The notes: generated by a model not told the origin, from the sequence alone. Shown: positions 16,120 through 24,035, counted from the first letter of the stretch. The stretch is DNA of 34,713 bases from Spectribacter acetivorans (GCF_031846305.1 NZ_JAVRHY010000022.1:1-34713), one strand, 5' to 3'. A program made the numbers and translations.

Positions 16120-16151
16120 CGCTTCCGCAAAGTAAGAAATTTGGAAGGCTC

Positions 16152-16182
16152 TTGACCTAGAGTAGACTCCAGGTATTAACGT
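16152..16182 (+). promoter_or_regulatory. MerR-type promoter of the thioredoxin-MerR pair
   Basis: TTGACC (16152-16157) and TAACGT (16177-16182) are 19 bp apart. The dyad ACCTAGAGTAGACTCCAGGT (16155-16174) is symmetrical but for one position on each arm and begins within the -35, exactly as in CueR- and ZntR-controlled promoters. The same pattern recurs at 19519-19549. The transcript would start just before the GTG at 16193, giving an almost leaderless message. Confidence 0.75.
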
Positions 16183-16192
16183 TTGATTTTTA

Positions 16193-16450
16193 GTGTCCGA
16201 TCTGATTGAAATATACAGCGCATCGCACTGCCCGCATTGCTCGGCCGCGACCGAGCGCATACGCGACTGGCTGGCGGACGTGGATTTCGAGTTGCAACGG
16301 CATAACGTGCTGGACGATATCGACCGAGCGGTCGTGCTGGGCATCCGGCAAACCCCGGCGCTGGTCATCAATGGGCGGCTCGTGCACCAAGGCCCGATCA
16401 CGGAAAAGCATTTACAGCGCCTATTAACGCAACAGCCATGGCGGGACTGA
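16193..16450 (+). CDS. Small thioredoxin/glutaredoxin-like protein (CPHC)
   Basis: An 85-residue cytosolic protein with a redox motif CPHC (about residues 13-16) after IEIYSASH, and the cis-proline segment QTPALVINGRLVHQG, the thioredoxin-fold pattern of small thiol reductases. The start is GTG at 16193, placed 11 bp after the -10 box, so the message has nearly no leader. The 3' end overlaps the start of the MerR regulator gene by 13 bp. Linkage to a metal regulator suggests thiol repair or metal-thiol exchange under metal stress. The exact family is not assigned. Confidence 0.78.
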   Translation: MSDLIEIYSASHCPHCSAATERIRDWLADVDFELQRHNVLDDIDRAVVLGIRQTPALVINGRLVHQGPITEKHLQRLLTQQPWRD

Positions 16451-16830
16451 GCATCGGCGAAACGGCGCAGCGTACCGGCCTGTCGGCCGATACGCTGCGC
16501 TATTACGAAAAGATCGGCCTGTTGCCGCGCGTCGCGCGCGACCCTGGCGGCCGGCGCCGCTACGACGAGCGTGATCTATCCCGGTTACGCTTCATCCAGC
16601 GCGCTCAACGCTGCAACTTTTCCCTCAAGGAAATCGGGCAATTGCTGAAACTGCGTAGCGCGGCGGACGCGTCGCGGCCGCAGGTACAGCGGCTGACCGA
16701 GCGCAAGCTGGCCGAGGTCAAGGCGCAGATGGCTGATCTGGATCATCTCCAGCGTGAGTTGGAGCTGTTGCTCAACCTGTGCCACGGCAGCGAAGAGGGC
16801 TGTCCGATCATCGAGGGCCTGGAGTCGTGA
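16438..16830 (+). CDS. MerR-family metal regulator
   Basis: A 130-residue MerR-family activator: IGETAQRTGLSADTLRYYEK at 6-25 is the first helix-turn-helix, GGRRRYDE the wing, and the C-terminal loop has Cys115 and Cys122 followed by PIIEGL. Only six residues separate the two cysteines, shorter than in CueR (seven) or MerR/ZntR (eight), and position 79 is Ser rather than Cys. Metal choice is therefore uncertain, perhaps a monovalent ion. It is the second gene of the pair controlled by the promoter at 16152-16182 and so probably autoregulated. The gene converges with merA, 23 bp apart. Confidence 0.85.
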   Translation: MAGLSIGETAQRTGLSADTLRYYEKIGLLPRVARDPGGRRRYDERDLSRLRFIQRAQRCNFSLKEIGQLLKLRSAADASRPQVQRLTERKLAEVKAQMADLDHLQRELELLLNLCHGSEEGCPIIEGLES

Positions 16831-16853
16831 TGTCGTGTTGAGTCTTCGATGTT

Positions 16854-18245
16854 TCAGCCCGCGCAGCAGGAAAGCTGTTCGACGTCCTTGGTGAAGGTCT
16901 GGGCGCAGAGCTTGAGCGCCTCCACGTGCACCAGATACGGGAACAGCAGGTCGCCCAGGTCCTCGACCGTCATGCCGTGATGCACCGCCAGCGCGGCGGT
17001 CTGGATCATCTCGCCGGCCTCGGCGGCCAGGATTTGCGCGCCCAGCAGGCGATGGCTACCAGCCTCGGCGACCAGCTTGACGAAGCCGCGGGTCTCGAAG
17101 TTGGCCAGGGCGCGCGGCACGTGCTCCAGGTCCAGGCTGCGGGTCTCGGTTACGATGTCGCGTACCCGCGCCTGGCCTTCGTCCAGGCCCACGGTGGCCA
17201 CCTGCGGCTCGGTGAAGATGACCGCCGGCATGGCGGACAGATCCAGCTCGGCCTCGCCGCCGGTCATGTTCACCGCCGCGCGCGTGCCGCCGGCGGCGGC
17301 CACGTAGACAAGTTGCGGCAGGTCGGTGCAGTCGCCGGTGGCGTAGATGTGCTCGACGCTGGTGCGCAGGTGCTCGTCTACTTTGACGCCACCGCGCTGG
17401 TCAGTTTCGACGCCGATTTGTTCCAGCCCGAGAGCACGGGTGTTCGGGGCGCGACCGGTGGCAATGAGCAGCCGGTCGCCACGAATCGGGCCGTTCCGGG
17501 TCTCGAGGGTGAACCGGCCGGCCTCGTAGCGAATCGCGCTGGCCTGGGTGTGCTCGCGCACGTCGATACCTTCGGCCCGGAAGGCGTCGGTCAGACCCGC
17601 GCCCAGGTCCGGGTCTTCGCGCGACAGCAGGGTGCTGCGGGCCAGGATCGTCACCTCCGACCCCAACCGGCGAAACGCCTGGGCCTGCTCGACCGCCACC
17701 ACCGAGGCGCCGATGACCAGCAGGTGCTCCGGCGTCTCGTCGCTGAACCCGGCCTCGTCCGAGGTCCAGTACGGTGTGTCCGCCAGCTCCGGGATCGGCG
17801 GGATCATGGGCGAGGCGCCGGTGGCGATCAGCATGCGATCGGCGGTGATCTGCTCCTGCCCGCCGTCACGCAAGTCGACACGTAAGCTATTGGCGTCCTC
17901 GAAGCGGGCGCGACCGCGGATCATGTCGATGCTCGGGTTGTCGTCCAGGATCTTTTGATACTTGGCCTGGCGCAATTCCTCGACCCGCTCCCGCTGCTGG
18001 GCCGCGATCCGCGGCCGGGCGATGGCCGGCGCGTGATCGGCTAGGCCCGCGAAGGGGTTTTCCCGTTGATACTGGGCGAGCTGGGCGGCGCGGATCAGGA
18101 TCTTGGAGGGCATGCAGCCGACGTTGACGCAGGTGCCGCCGATCACCTCGCCGGACTCGATCATGGTCACGCGGGCGCCGTCCTCGGCGGCGCGGATGGC
18201 GGCCGCGAACGCGCCGCCGCCGCTGCCGATGATGGCAATGTGCAT
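16854..18245 (-). CDS. merA: Mercuric reductase MerA (without HMA domain)
   Basis: A 463-residue cytosolic flavoprotein that reduces Hg(II) to volatile Hg(0) with NADPH. The FAD-binding GSGGGAFAAA starts at residue 7; the redox pair is Cys39 and Cys44 in GGTCVNVGCMPSK; the C-terminus carries the mercury-accepting vicinal pair Cys460-Cys461 (SCCAG). The N-terminal HMA domain found in Tn501 MerA is absent, as in several environmental enzymes, so delivery may rely on MerT directly. It is the last gene of a minus-strand operon, 4 bp after merP. Confidence 0.94.
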   Translation of the reverse strand: MHIAIIGSGGGAFAAAIRAAEDGARVTMIESGEVIGGTCVNVGCMPSKILIRAAQLAQYQRENPFAGLADHAPAIARPRIAAQQRERVEELRQAKYQKILDDNPSIDMIRGRARFEDANSLRVDLRDGGQEQITADRMLIATGASPMIPPIPELADTPYWTSDEAGFSDETPEHLLVIGASVVAVEQAQAFRRLGSEVTILARSTLLSREDPDLGAGLTDAFRAEGIDVREHTQASAIRYEAGRFTLETRNGPIRGDRLLIATGRAPNTRALGLEQIGVETDQRGGVKVDEHLRTSVEHIYATGDCTDLPQLVYVAAAGGTRAAVNMTGGEAELDLSAMPAVIFTEPQVATVGLDEGQARVRDIVTETRSLDLEHVPRALANFETRGFVKLVAEAGSHRLLGAQILAAEAGEMIQTAALAVHHGMTVEDLGDLLFPYLVHVEALKLCAQTFTKDVEQLSCCAG

Positions 18246-18249
18246 AGCA

Positions 18250-18570
18250 CTACTCCTTTCGTTGCGAGGGATAGCCGGCGTTGGTCGTGGCCTCTGTCAG
18301 GTCCGATACCGTCGCCGCCTGTGGGTCGTAGGTCACGGTGGCGGTCTTGGTTTTGAAATCGACCTGGGCGGATTGCACGCCATCGACCCTTTCCAAAGCC
18401 TTGCGCACCGCGATGGGGCAGGTCGCGCAGGTCATGTTCTCGACCGTAAGCGATACGGTCTCGGTAACGCCCGATGCCGTCTTGGCCTCGGCGCCGGCAT
18501 GGTCTCCACAAGCGGTGAGGGACACCGCAAACAGGGTTAGCAAGGCAATGAAAACGGTTTTGTGCAGCAT
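18250..18570 (-). CDS. merP: MerP-like mercury-binding lipoprotein
   Basis: A 106-residue protein with one HMA domain, motif MTCATCPIAV (Cys48, Cys51), and the fold's later VDFKTKTATVTYDP. MerP of transposons is a soluble periplasmic protein; here the signal ends in LTAC (Cys21), so it is probably a lipoprotein tethered to a membrane. It hands Hg(II) to MerT. A 12-bp gap separates it from merT and 4 bp from merA. Confidence 0.9.
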   Translation of the reverse strand: MLHKTVFIALLTLFAVSLTACGDHAGAEAKTASGVTETVSLTVENMTCATCPIAVRKALERVDGVQSAQVDFKTKTATVTYDPQAATVSDLTEATTNAGYPSQRKE

Positions 18571-18582
18571 GTTATTTGTCCT

Positions 18583-18945
18583 TTACAGCAAAGCCGGGGC
18601 GTACCAGGGGAAGGCCAACAGGGCCAACACGGGCAAGGCCACCAGCCAGAAGAGCAGGCGCTGGCGGCGCCTGACCGCCGGGTTGGCGCAGGCCTCGCCG
18701 GGCGCGCAATCGTCCTCGCGGCGATATAGCCGCCAGCCGGTGAATCCCAGCAGGGCCACGGTGACGATCACGAAGATCGGACGATAAGGCGCCAGCGCGG
18801 TGAGCGAGCTCACCCAGGCGCCGCCCACGCCGATGGACAGCAACACCAGCGGCGCGACGCAGCACAGTGAGGCGCCGATTGCCGCGAGCACGGCGCCGAT
18901 CTGGGCCCAGGCGGTGCGGCCGGAATGGGTTGTGGATTGGGTCAT
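18583..18945 (-). CDS. merT: Mercuric transport protein MerT
   Basis: A 120-residue inner-membrane protein with three helices. The first contains the vicinal pair Cys28-Cys29 (GASLCCVAP) that accepts Hg(II) from MerP; the cytosolic loop has Cys80 and Cys86 (DDCAPGEAC), equivalent to the second pair that passes mercury to MerA. It is the first structural gene of the operon, starting 31 bp after the -10 box at 18976-18981. Confidence 0.93.
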   Translation of the reverse strand: MTQSTTHSGRTAWAQIGAVLAAIGASLCCVAPLVLLSIGVGGAWVSSLTALAPYRPIFVIVTVALLGFTGWRLYRREDDCAPGEACANPAVRRRQRLLFWLVALPVLALLAFPWYAPALL

Positions 18946-18975
18946 GGCTTCGCTCTGTCGTTTCTGACAGGAGCA

Positions 18976-19007
18976 AGCCTACAGGCGGTACCTAGGTACC
19001 GTGTCAA
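18976..19007 (-). promoter_or_regulatory. mer operon promoter/operator (MerR-controlled)
   Basis: On the minus strand, TTGACA (19002-19007) and TAGGCT (18976-18981) lie 20 bp apart around a perfect 16-bp palindrome CGGTACCTAGGTACCG (18986-19001). The arrangement is that of MerR-activated promoters, with overlong spacing corrected by the regulator. Unlike Tn21, the regulator gene lies upstream in the same direction, not divergent. Confidence 0.8.
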
Positions 19008-19025
19008 GCGTTTGGGTCGTAATCT

Positions 19026-19442
19026 TTAGCCGTTGCGGGACAGGGTCTCGATCAGCGGGCAATGGCCGGGGTGTTGCTCATGCCGGCAGCGCTCGATCAA
19101 TGCATCCAGGGTGCCTTGCATCGCGGTCAAGTCGGCGATGCGCCTGGCGACGAGCGCGCGCTGGCTTTCGGCCACCCGTCGCACGTCGCCGCAACGGCCG
19201 TCGCCGAGCTCCAGCAACTCGCCGATTTCGGACAGGCTGAAACCCAATTCCTGTGCGCGTTTGATAAAGCGAATGCGCTCCACCGCGTCGCTGTCGTAGC
19301 GGCGATAGCCGGATGGCGGTTTGGGCGGCTGTTCGATCAACCCGCGTCGCTGATAGTAGCGCACTGTTTGCAGATTAACGCCGGCCCGCCGGGCCACGGT
19401 TCCGACTGTCATGCCCGCAGAGTTTTCAGCGCGACTGGTCAT
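19026..19442 (-). CDS. merR: MerR mercury-responsive regulator
   Basis: A 138-residue regulator with the winged helix (VGTVARRAGVNLQTVRYYQRRGL, residues 13-35, then GYRRY). The three metal cysteines are Cys84, Cys119 and Cys128; the spacings of 35 and 9 equal those of Cys82, Cys117 and Cys126 of Tn501 MerR, so it should bind Hg(II) between two subunits. It represses, then activates, the merTPA promoter just downstream on the same strand. It is transcribed away from the HMA operon at 19580; its own promoter would lie in 19443-19510. Confidence 0.92.
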   Translation of the reverse strand: MTSRAENSAGMTVGTVARRAGVNLQTVRYYQRRGLIEQPPKPPSGYRRYDSDAVERIRFIKRAQELGFSLSEIGELLELGDGRCGDVRRVAESQRALVARRIADLTAMQGTLDALIERCRHEQHPGHCPLIETLSRNG

Positions 19443-19518
19443 GGCATACCTTCCAGTGTCTTTTGCTAGCGCATGGATAACGTGATTTTAGCGTGCAGCA
19501 AATTTTCTTATATCGCTA

Positions 19519-19549
19519 TTGACCTGGAGTGCGCTCCAAGTAATAGGCT
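19519..19549 (+). promoter_or_regulatory. MerR-type promoter of the HMA-barrel-propeller operon
   Basis: TTGACC (19519-19524) and TAGGCT (19544-19549) are 19 bp apart. The dyad ACCTGGAGTGCGCTCCAAGT (19522-19541) shares ACCTxGAGT and CTCCA with the operator at 16155-16174 and differs from the mer palindrome at 18986. It is thus more likely bound by the MerR-type protein encoded at 16438 than by MerR of the mer operon; this is inference. Confidence 0.7.
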
Positions 19550-19579
19550 CGCCTTGAATGTACAAACAGGAGTTAAGTC

Positions 19580-19897
19580 ATGTTTAAACAACTATTGCTT
19601 TTGTTAGCCGCCCTGATGTTCGGTATGTCGGCCTTGGCGGCCGACAATCAATACACGCTAGGGGTGAAGGGCGTCGCCTGCCCCTACTGTGCCTACGGTG
19701 TGGAAAAGCACTTGAACAAAGTCGATGGCGTCGAAAACGTTTCCGTCGACATCGGCGACAGTGTCGTGCGCGTGACCATGGCCGAGGGTGCCACACTGAC
19801 CGAGGTCAAGGCGCGTACGGCGGTTAAGGAGGCCGGCTTTACGTTGCAGTCTTTCTCCCAGGCGCAGGCGAAGCGAGGAGAAAGTAATGACCCATAA
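19580..19897 (+). CDS. Periplasmic HMA-domain metal-binding protein (CPYC)
   Basis: A 105-residue protein with a signal peptide (cleavage near ALA-AD) and a single HMA fold. The metal loop reads VACPYCAYGVEKHL (Cys34, Cys37), with Pro-Tyr between the cysteines in place of the usual variable pair, giving it a thioredoxin-like CPYC look. VENVSVDIGDSVVRVTM completes the domain. It resembles MerP but the start of a different operon and its own promoter suggest another metal or partner. An AGGAG lies 10 bp before the ATG. Its end overlaps the barrel gene by 11 bp. Confidence 0.82.
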   Translation: MFKQLLLLLAALMFGMSALAADNQYTLGVKGVACPYCAYGVEKHLNKVDGVENVSVDIGDSVVRVTMAEGATLTEVKARTAVKEAGFTLQSFSQAQAKRGESNDP

Positions 19898-20798
19898 ATG
19901 GCACGCCATGATCGTGGCTGCCGGCGCGTTTGTGTTTTCGGCCGCGCCTAATACACAGGCCGCGCCCAACACCTTCAACACCGCTTTGCCGGTGGCGCAG
20001 GGCGAGTTCATCTGGCGCGAGCAGGCGGTGTTCCGCGAGCGCTCCAGCGGTGGACCGCGCGACCGCGATGTTTCCATCCAGGCCGTGGCAAGCGCGCTGG
20101 GTTATGGCGTCAACAGCCGGCTGGCGGTGTTCGGCGTGGTGCCGTACTTCTTCGGCAAGGACCTGGACGTGACCACGCCCATGGGCCGCATCGGGCGCGA
20201 CACAGACGGCTTCGGCGATGTCACCGCGTTTGCCCGTTACACCTTGTACAAGAACGACTTTACCGGCGGCACCTTCCGCATCGCGCCGGTGGCCGGTGTG
20301 ACCGCCCCAACCGGCGACGACGACGAGACCGACCGTTTCGGCCGGCTGCCGCGCATGCTGCAGACCGGCGACGGTGCCTGGGACGGCTTTGGCGGCGTGG
20401 TGACCACCTATCAGACCCTGCAATACCAGCTCGACGCCCAGGTACTCTACCGCGAGAACGGCCGCCACGATGGTTTCGCCCGCGGCGACGAGGCGCGCTT
20501 TGACGCCTCACTGCAATACCGCGTCTGGCCGGCCAGTCTGGAAAACGTCTCCGGCACCCCTGGCTTCGTCTACGCTCTGCTGGAATCCAACCTGGTGCAC
20601 CGCGACCGCAACGATGTCGGCAGCGGTGTTGATCAAAACTCCGGCGGCACCCAGTGGCTGATCGCGCCCGGCCTGCAGTACCTCGGCCGGCGCTGGATCT
20701 TCGAGGGCACGGTGCAGTTGCCGGCGGCGAGCAATCCACACGGCAACGCCCTGGAGGATGACGCCATCGTGCGCATCGGCTTCCGGCGCAATTTCTAG
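19887..20798 (+). CDS. Outer-membrane beta-barrel, MetA-like transporter family
   Basis: A 303-residue exported protein: signal peptide to about residue 27 (NTQA-AP), then alternating amphipathic strands and an aromatic C-terminus (RIGFRRNF), typical of an outer-membrane barrel. Phrases such as GYGVNSRLAVFGVVPYF, GFGDVTAFARYTLY and APVAGVTAPTG match the phenol-degradation MetA-like (Phenol_MetA_deg) family of putative channel proteins. Its operon partners are a periplasmic HMA protein and an NHL propeller, so metal-related traffic across the outer membrane is suggested. GAGGAG lies 8 bp before the ATG. Confidence 0.8.
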   Translation: MTHKWHAMIVAAGAFVFSAAPNTQAAPNTFNTALPVAQGEFIWREQAVFRERSSGGPRDRDVSIQAVASALGYGVNSRLAVFGVVPYFFGKDLDVTTPMGRIGRDTDGFGDVTAFARYTLYKNDFTGGTFRIAPVAGVTAPTGDDDETDRFGRLPRMLQTGDGAWDGFGGVVTTYQTLQYQLDAQVLYRENGRHDGFARGDEARFDASLQYRVWPASLENVSGTPGFVYALLESNLVHRDRNDVGSGVDQNSGGTQWLIAPGLQYLGRRWIFEGTVQLPAASNPHGNALEDDAIVRIGFRRNF

Positions 20799-20813
20799 TT
20801 TCCAGAGGGGCAT

Positions 20814-21761
20814 ATGATCAAGTTCGGTAAATGGCTAGGCTACAGCGTCATCGCCCTGGTGGCGATACTGGGCATACTCGCCTGGATCGGCGGCGCCATC
20901 AATTGGAACCAGGAGCCGCCTTACGATCTTGTCCAAACCTGGGGCGAGAAAGGCAGCGCAATGGGCCAGTTCAACGACCCCACCGGCATTGCGGTGACCG
21001 CCGATGAGGTATTCGTCTCGGATGCCCGTAACAACCGCATCCAGGTGTTCGACAAGCAGGGCAACTTCAAGCGCGCCTTCGGTCAGGACCGGCTCGGCCG
21101 GCCGATGAACCTGGCCATCGCCAAGGGCAAGCTGTACGTGCCCGATTACTTCAAGGATGTGATCCACGTCTTCGCGCTGGCAGGCGGTTACCAACAGGCT
21201 ATTACAGCCGAGGACGGTTTTGACAGTCCCGGCGGTGTGGCTGTGCACTCCGATGGCACGCTGCTGGTAGCCGATACCTACGCCCAGCGCGTAGTACATA
21301 TCAAGCCGGATGGCACAGTTCTGAAAACCTGGGGCAGCGCCGGTATTGGTCATGGTGAATTCAGCTATCCCACCGACGTCGCCATCCGCGCCGACGGCGG
21401 CTTCTACGTCGCCGATGGCTACAATGACCGCATTCAACAGTTCGGCCCCGACGGCCAATTCCTGCGCAAATGGGGCGGACCGTTCGGTTTGAATATCTTC
21501 GGCCCATTTAAGGGGTGGTTTACCACCGTGACGTCCCTGGCGATCAGGCCGGAAGGCAGCGTTTTCGCCGCGGATTTCTACAACGACCGCATCCAGAAAT
21601 TCAGCGCCGACGGCACCTTCCTGACTGTATTCGCGCCGCCACGGCAGGCCGGCCCCGGGCACAGTGAAATCGGGCTCGCCGTCGACGGTGACGGTATGGT
21701 TTATTCCGTCAATTTCAGAGCTAACAGGATTGAGCGGTGGCGACCTGTACAGCGACCGTGA
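20814..21761 (+). CDS. Membrane-anchored NHL-repeat beta-propeller
   Basis: A 315-residue protein with an uncleaved N-terminal helix (residues 8-28) followed by about six NHL repeats, each with the pattern GxFxxPxGIAV...VxDxxNxRIQxF (for example FNDPTGIAV at 52, FSYPTDVAI, FYNDRIQKF). Extracytoplasmic propellers of this kind serve as binding scaffolds or enzymes; no catalytic motif is evident. It follows the barrel gene by 15 bp with a good AGAGGGG site and is the last gene of this operon. It converges with the ZIP gene, 61 bp apart, with no clear terminator between them. Confidence 0.85.
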   Translation: MIKFGKWLGYSVIALVAILGILAWIGGAINWNQEPPYDLVQTWGEKGSAMGQFNDPTGIAVTADEVFVSDARNNRIQVFDKQGNFKRAFGQDRLGRPMNLAIAKGKLYVPDYFKDVIHVFALAGGYQQAITAEDGFDSPGGVAVHSDGTLLVADTYAQRVVHIKPDGTVLKTWGSAGIGHGEFSYPTDVAIRADGGFYVADGYNDRIQQFGPDGQFLRKWGGPFGLNIFGPFKGWFTTVTSLAIRPEGSVFAADFYNDRIQKFSADGTFLTVFAPPRQAGPGHSEIGLAVDGDGMVYSVNFRANRIERWRPVQRP

Positions 21762-21822
21762 CCGCAACCTCAAAAAAAGCATTTACCGCGCTGTTCGTCC
21801 GCGACACTGCGAAAGACGCAAA

Positions 21823-22974
21823 CTATCCCGACACTAGCAGCGCGGTCGCGTACATGATGCCGATCCCGGCCAGCAAACCGAAGGCCAACAGCGGCTGGGT
21901 AGTCAAGCCTGATACAGACGCAGTGCGGCCGTGCAAATACAGGCCGACATCCATCAATACTTGCAGGATGGCGCCCGCGCCCAGCGCCAGGCACAGAGCG
22001 GCAAACTGCGGCGAAAAAGCGTAGGCGCCGATCCAGCAACCCGCCACCGCCGGTAGCCCGGCCAGGGCCGCCAAACCTGCCCAAGTTGGTAATCTTGGCT
22101 GCGATTCGGTCAGTGGCGCGGCGATGCCGATGCCTTCGGTGACATTGTGCAAGGTGAAACCGAGCACCAGGAAGGTGCCCAGGGCGATCTCCCCGGCGGC
22201 CACGGCGCTACCAATGGCCAGCCCCTCGCCCAGGTTGTGCAGGCCGATGCCCAGCGCGATGCGCCAGGCAAGTGACACGCCGTCCGGGCCGCCGCCAGAG
22301 ATCGCACGCAGACCGACGAAAGCCGCTGTTGCCCCGAGCAACACCAGCAGCGGTCCCTGGAATAGCCCGGCCGCCTGCTCGGCCTGTTCCAATGCCTCCA
22401 GCAGGGTATCCACGAGCAGAAACGCCAGCAGCCCCAGGGTCACCGCGAGCACGAAATCGATAACTCCGCGGCCGGAGCGGCGCAGCGCCGGATAACACAA
22501 CATGCCGAGCGCCACCGGAAACAGCCCCACGTATAGACCGACCCAGGTCCACGCGCCGAACTTCGCCGGGGTCGGCTGGGGCGTGGCCTGCGCCACGTCG
22601 ATGGTGTGTTCGAAGGTCGCCCCGGTCGAGCTCACCAGGGTCAGGTGATGGGCGTCGCCGGCGACCCACATATAGGGAATCCGGGTCCAGGCGGCCTCGC
22701 CCCGGGACAGCGGGCCTTCCGGTTGTTGGGTGAATCGCCAATAGGCGCCGTCCACCTGAACCTGGACGATGGTGACCGGGTCGGGACTGTCGACCCGGTA
22801 TTTCAGGGCGATGCCCTGTTCGTCGAGTACCACCCGCTCGACCACCAGGTCTTCGAACGGGGCCGGCGCCACGCCCAGGCTCGCCAGCCAATCGCTCTGG
22901 AGCAGCGCCAGGATGGCCAATGCCAGCAAGGCCGGCGGCAGCAGCCAGTGCAGCCAATAGCGCGCGGTGCTCAT
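21823..22974 (-). CDS. ZIP-family metal transporter with N-terminal periplasmic domain
   Basis: A 383-residue protein. One N-terminal helix (about 8-25) is followed by roughly 120 residues of beta-rich extracytoplasmic sequence, then seven or eight membrane helices. The ZIP metal-binding motifs are clear: HNLGEGLAIG in helix 4 and HNVTEGIGIA in helix 5. ZIP carriers take divalent metals such as zinc or iron into the cytosol. The N-terminal domain is unusual for bacterial ZIPs and could receive metal or contact the oxidase encoded upstream. The ATG at 22974 overlaps the oxidase stop by 4 bp; a longer reading upstream lies inside that gene and is rejected. Confidence 0.88.
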   Translation of the reverse strand: MSTARYWLHWLLPPALLALAILALLQSDWLASLGVAPAPFEDLVVERVVLDEQGIALKYRVDSPDPVTIVQVQVDGAYWRFTQQPEGPLSRGEAAWTRIPYMWVAGDAHHLTLVSSTGATFEHTIDVAQATPQPTPAKFGAWTWVGLYVGLFPVALGMLCYPALRRSGRGVIDFVLAVTLGLLAFLLVDTLLEALEQAEQAAGLFQGPLLVLLGATAAFVGLRAISGGGPDGVSLAWRIALGIGLHNLGEGLAIGSAVAAGEIALGTFLVLGFTLHNVTEGIGIAAPLTESQPRLPTWAGLAALAGLPAVAGCWIGAYAFSPQFAALCLALGAGAILQVLMDVGLYLHGRTASVSGLTTQPLLAFGLLAGIGIMYATALLVSG

Positions 22975-24035
22975 GCCACCCCGAAGTGCCCCATCCAGCC
23001 GAGCTCGACGAACTCGCTCTGGTGGGCGTGAAACATGTACAGCCCCGGCTCGTGATCGGCAAAGCTCATCTCGAGGATGCCGCGCTGGGCCTGGCACTGC
23101 ATGACGGTATCCACCGTACGTAGGGTGGGCGTCAGCGTGGTGCCGTGGTCGTAGTAGTCGAAGAAATTGGCGTGCACGTGGAAGGAGTTGATCGGGTCGA
23201 ACTCGGTCACGTTGATCAGATACACGCGAATCGGCCGGGCCCGCTCGATCCGGATCGGGCGCTCGTTATAGGCATGGGCGACGGTGTTGACCGCGTAGAC
23301 CTCGTTTTCCTCGTCGAAATTGGTGTCGAAACCGTTCATCACCATCACCATCTCCTGCCAGCGGGCGTTTTCTGGTGTGCCCAGCAACCGCGAGCGCGCG
23401 GCCCCGGCAGGCTCCGGATGCCGCGCCGGGTCCGGATCCACGATGAAGGCCCCGTACAACCCTTTGTGGATATGCCGCTTCAAGGGCACGGAATGGCAGT
23501 GGTAAAGATGGCAACCGAACGGCAACGCCTCGAACTCGTAGGTGAACTGGCCGCCGGGGTAAACCTCGCCGGCGCCCGGCACGCCGTCCATGCGGGCCGG
23601 ATGGATGCCGTGAAAGTGAATGGTGTGGGGATGGCTGCCCTGATTGCGGAAGACGATGCGCACCACATCGCCCTCGGTGGCTCGCAGTGTCGGCCCCGGC
23701 ACCCGGCCGGCATAGGTCCAGGCCGGAAAGAACAGCCCCGGCGCGATCTCGATCTCGCGATCCTCCGCCACGATCTCGTATTCGCGCAGGCGTCGCCCGT
23801 CCGGCAGCCAAGATACCTGGCCACCGTCCCAGTCGGTAAGCAGTGCATGCGGGTCGAAGCCGTTGCGCCGGTGATCGACCTCGCCCACGGTCGTCATGCC
23901 GCCCGTATGCAGGCCGTGGTCCACGCGGCCATGCGCCGCCGAAAGGCCGAACAGAGAGCCCAACGATCCGGTCAAGCCCAGGCGCAAAAAATTGCGCCGG
24001 GAAAATCCGGGCAGCCACCCGCTCGATTGCTTCAC
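22971..24035 (-). CDS. Tat-exported two-domain multicopper oxidase
   Basis: A 354-residue cupredoxin protein with a twin-arginine signal (SRRNFLRLG, residues 12-20). Domain one carries HTIHFHG (137-143) and HLYHCH (176-181), domain two has NSFHVHANFF (His286, His288) and MFHAH (His336, His338). The layout is that of two-domain multicopper oxidases or nitrite-reductase-like proteins, with the type 1 copper site in domain one. The start is GTG at 24035. Substrate is unknown: Cu(I), Fe(II) or Mn(II) oxidation are possible. It is translated together with the ZIP transporter (4-bp overlap) and divergent from the Csp operon. Confidence 0.88.
   Translation of the reverse strand: MKQSSGWLPGFSRRNFLRLGLTGSLGSLFGLSAAHGRVDHGLHTGGMTTVGEVDHRRNGFDPHALLTDWDGGQVSWLPDGRRLREYEIVAEDREIEIAPGLFFPAWTYAGRVPGPTLRATEGDVVRIVFRNQGSHPHTIHFHGIHPARMDGVPGAGEVYPGGQFTYEFEALPFGCHLYHCHSVPLKRHIHKGLYGAFIVDPDPARHPEPAGAARSRLLGTPENARWQEMVMVMNGFDTNFDEENEVYAVNTVAHAYNERPIRIERARPIRVYLINVTEFDPINSFHVHANFFDYYDHGTTLTPTLRTVDTVMQCQAQRGILEMSFADHEPGLYMFHAHQSEFVELGWMGHFGVA

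Noticed and set aside
16926..17885. 319-residue + strand open frame opposite merA
   Set aside because: merA is complete with all active-site cysteines; the opposite frame has no recognisable domain.
20835..21782. 315-residue minus-strand frame opposite the NHL gene
   Set aside because: The + strand shows periodic NHL repeats and a good RBS; the minus frame is a shadow.
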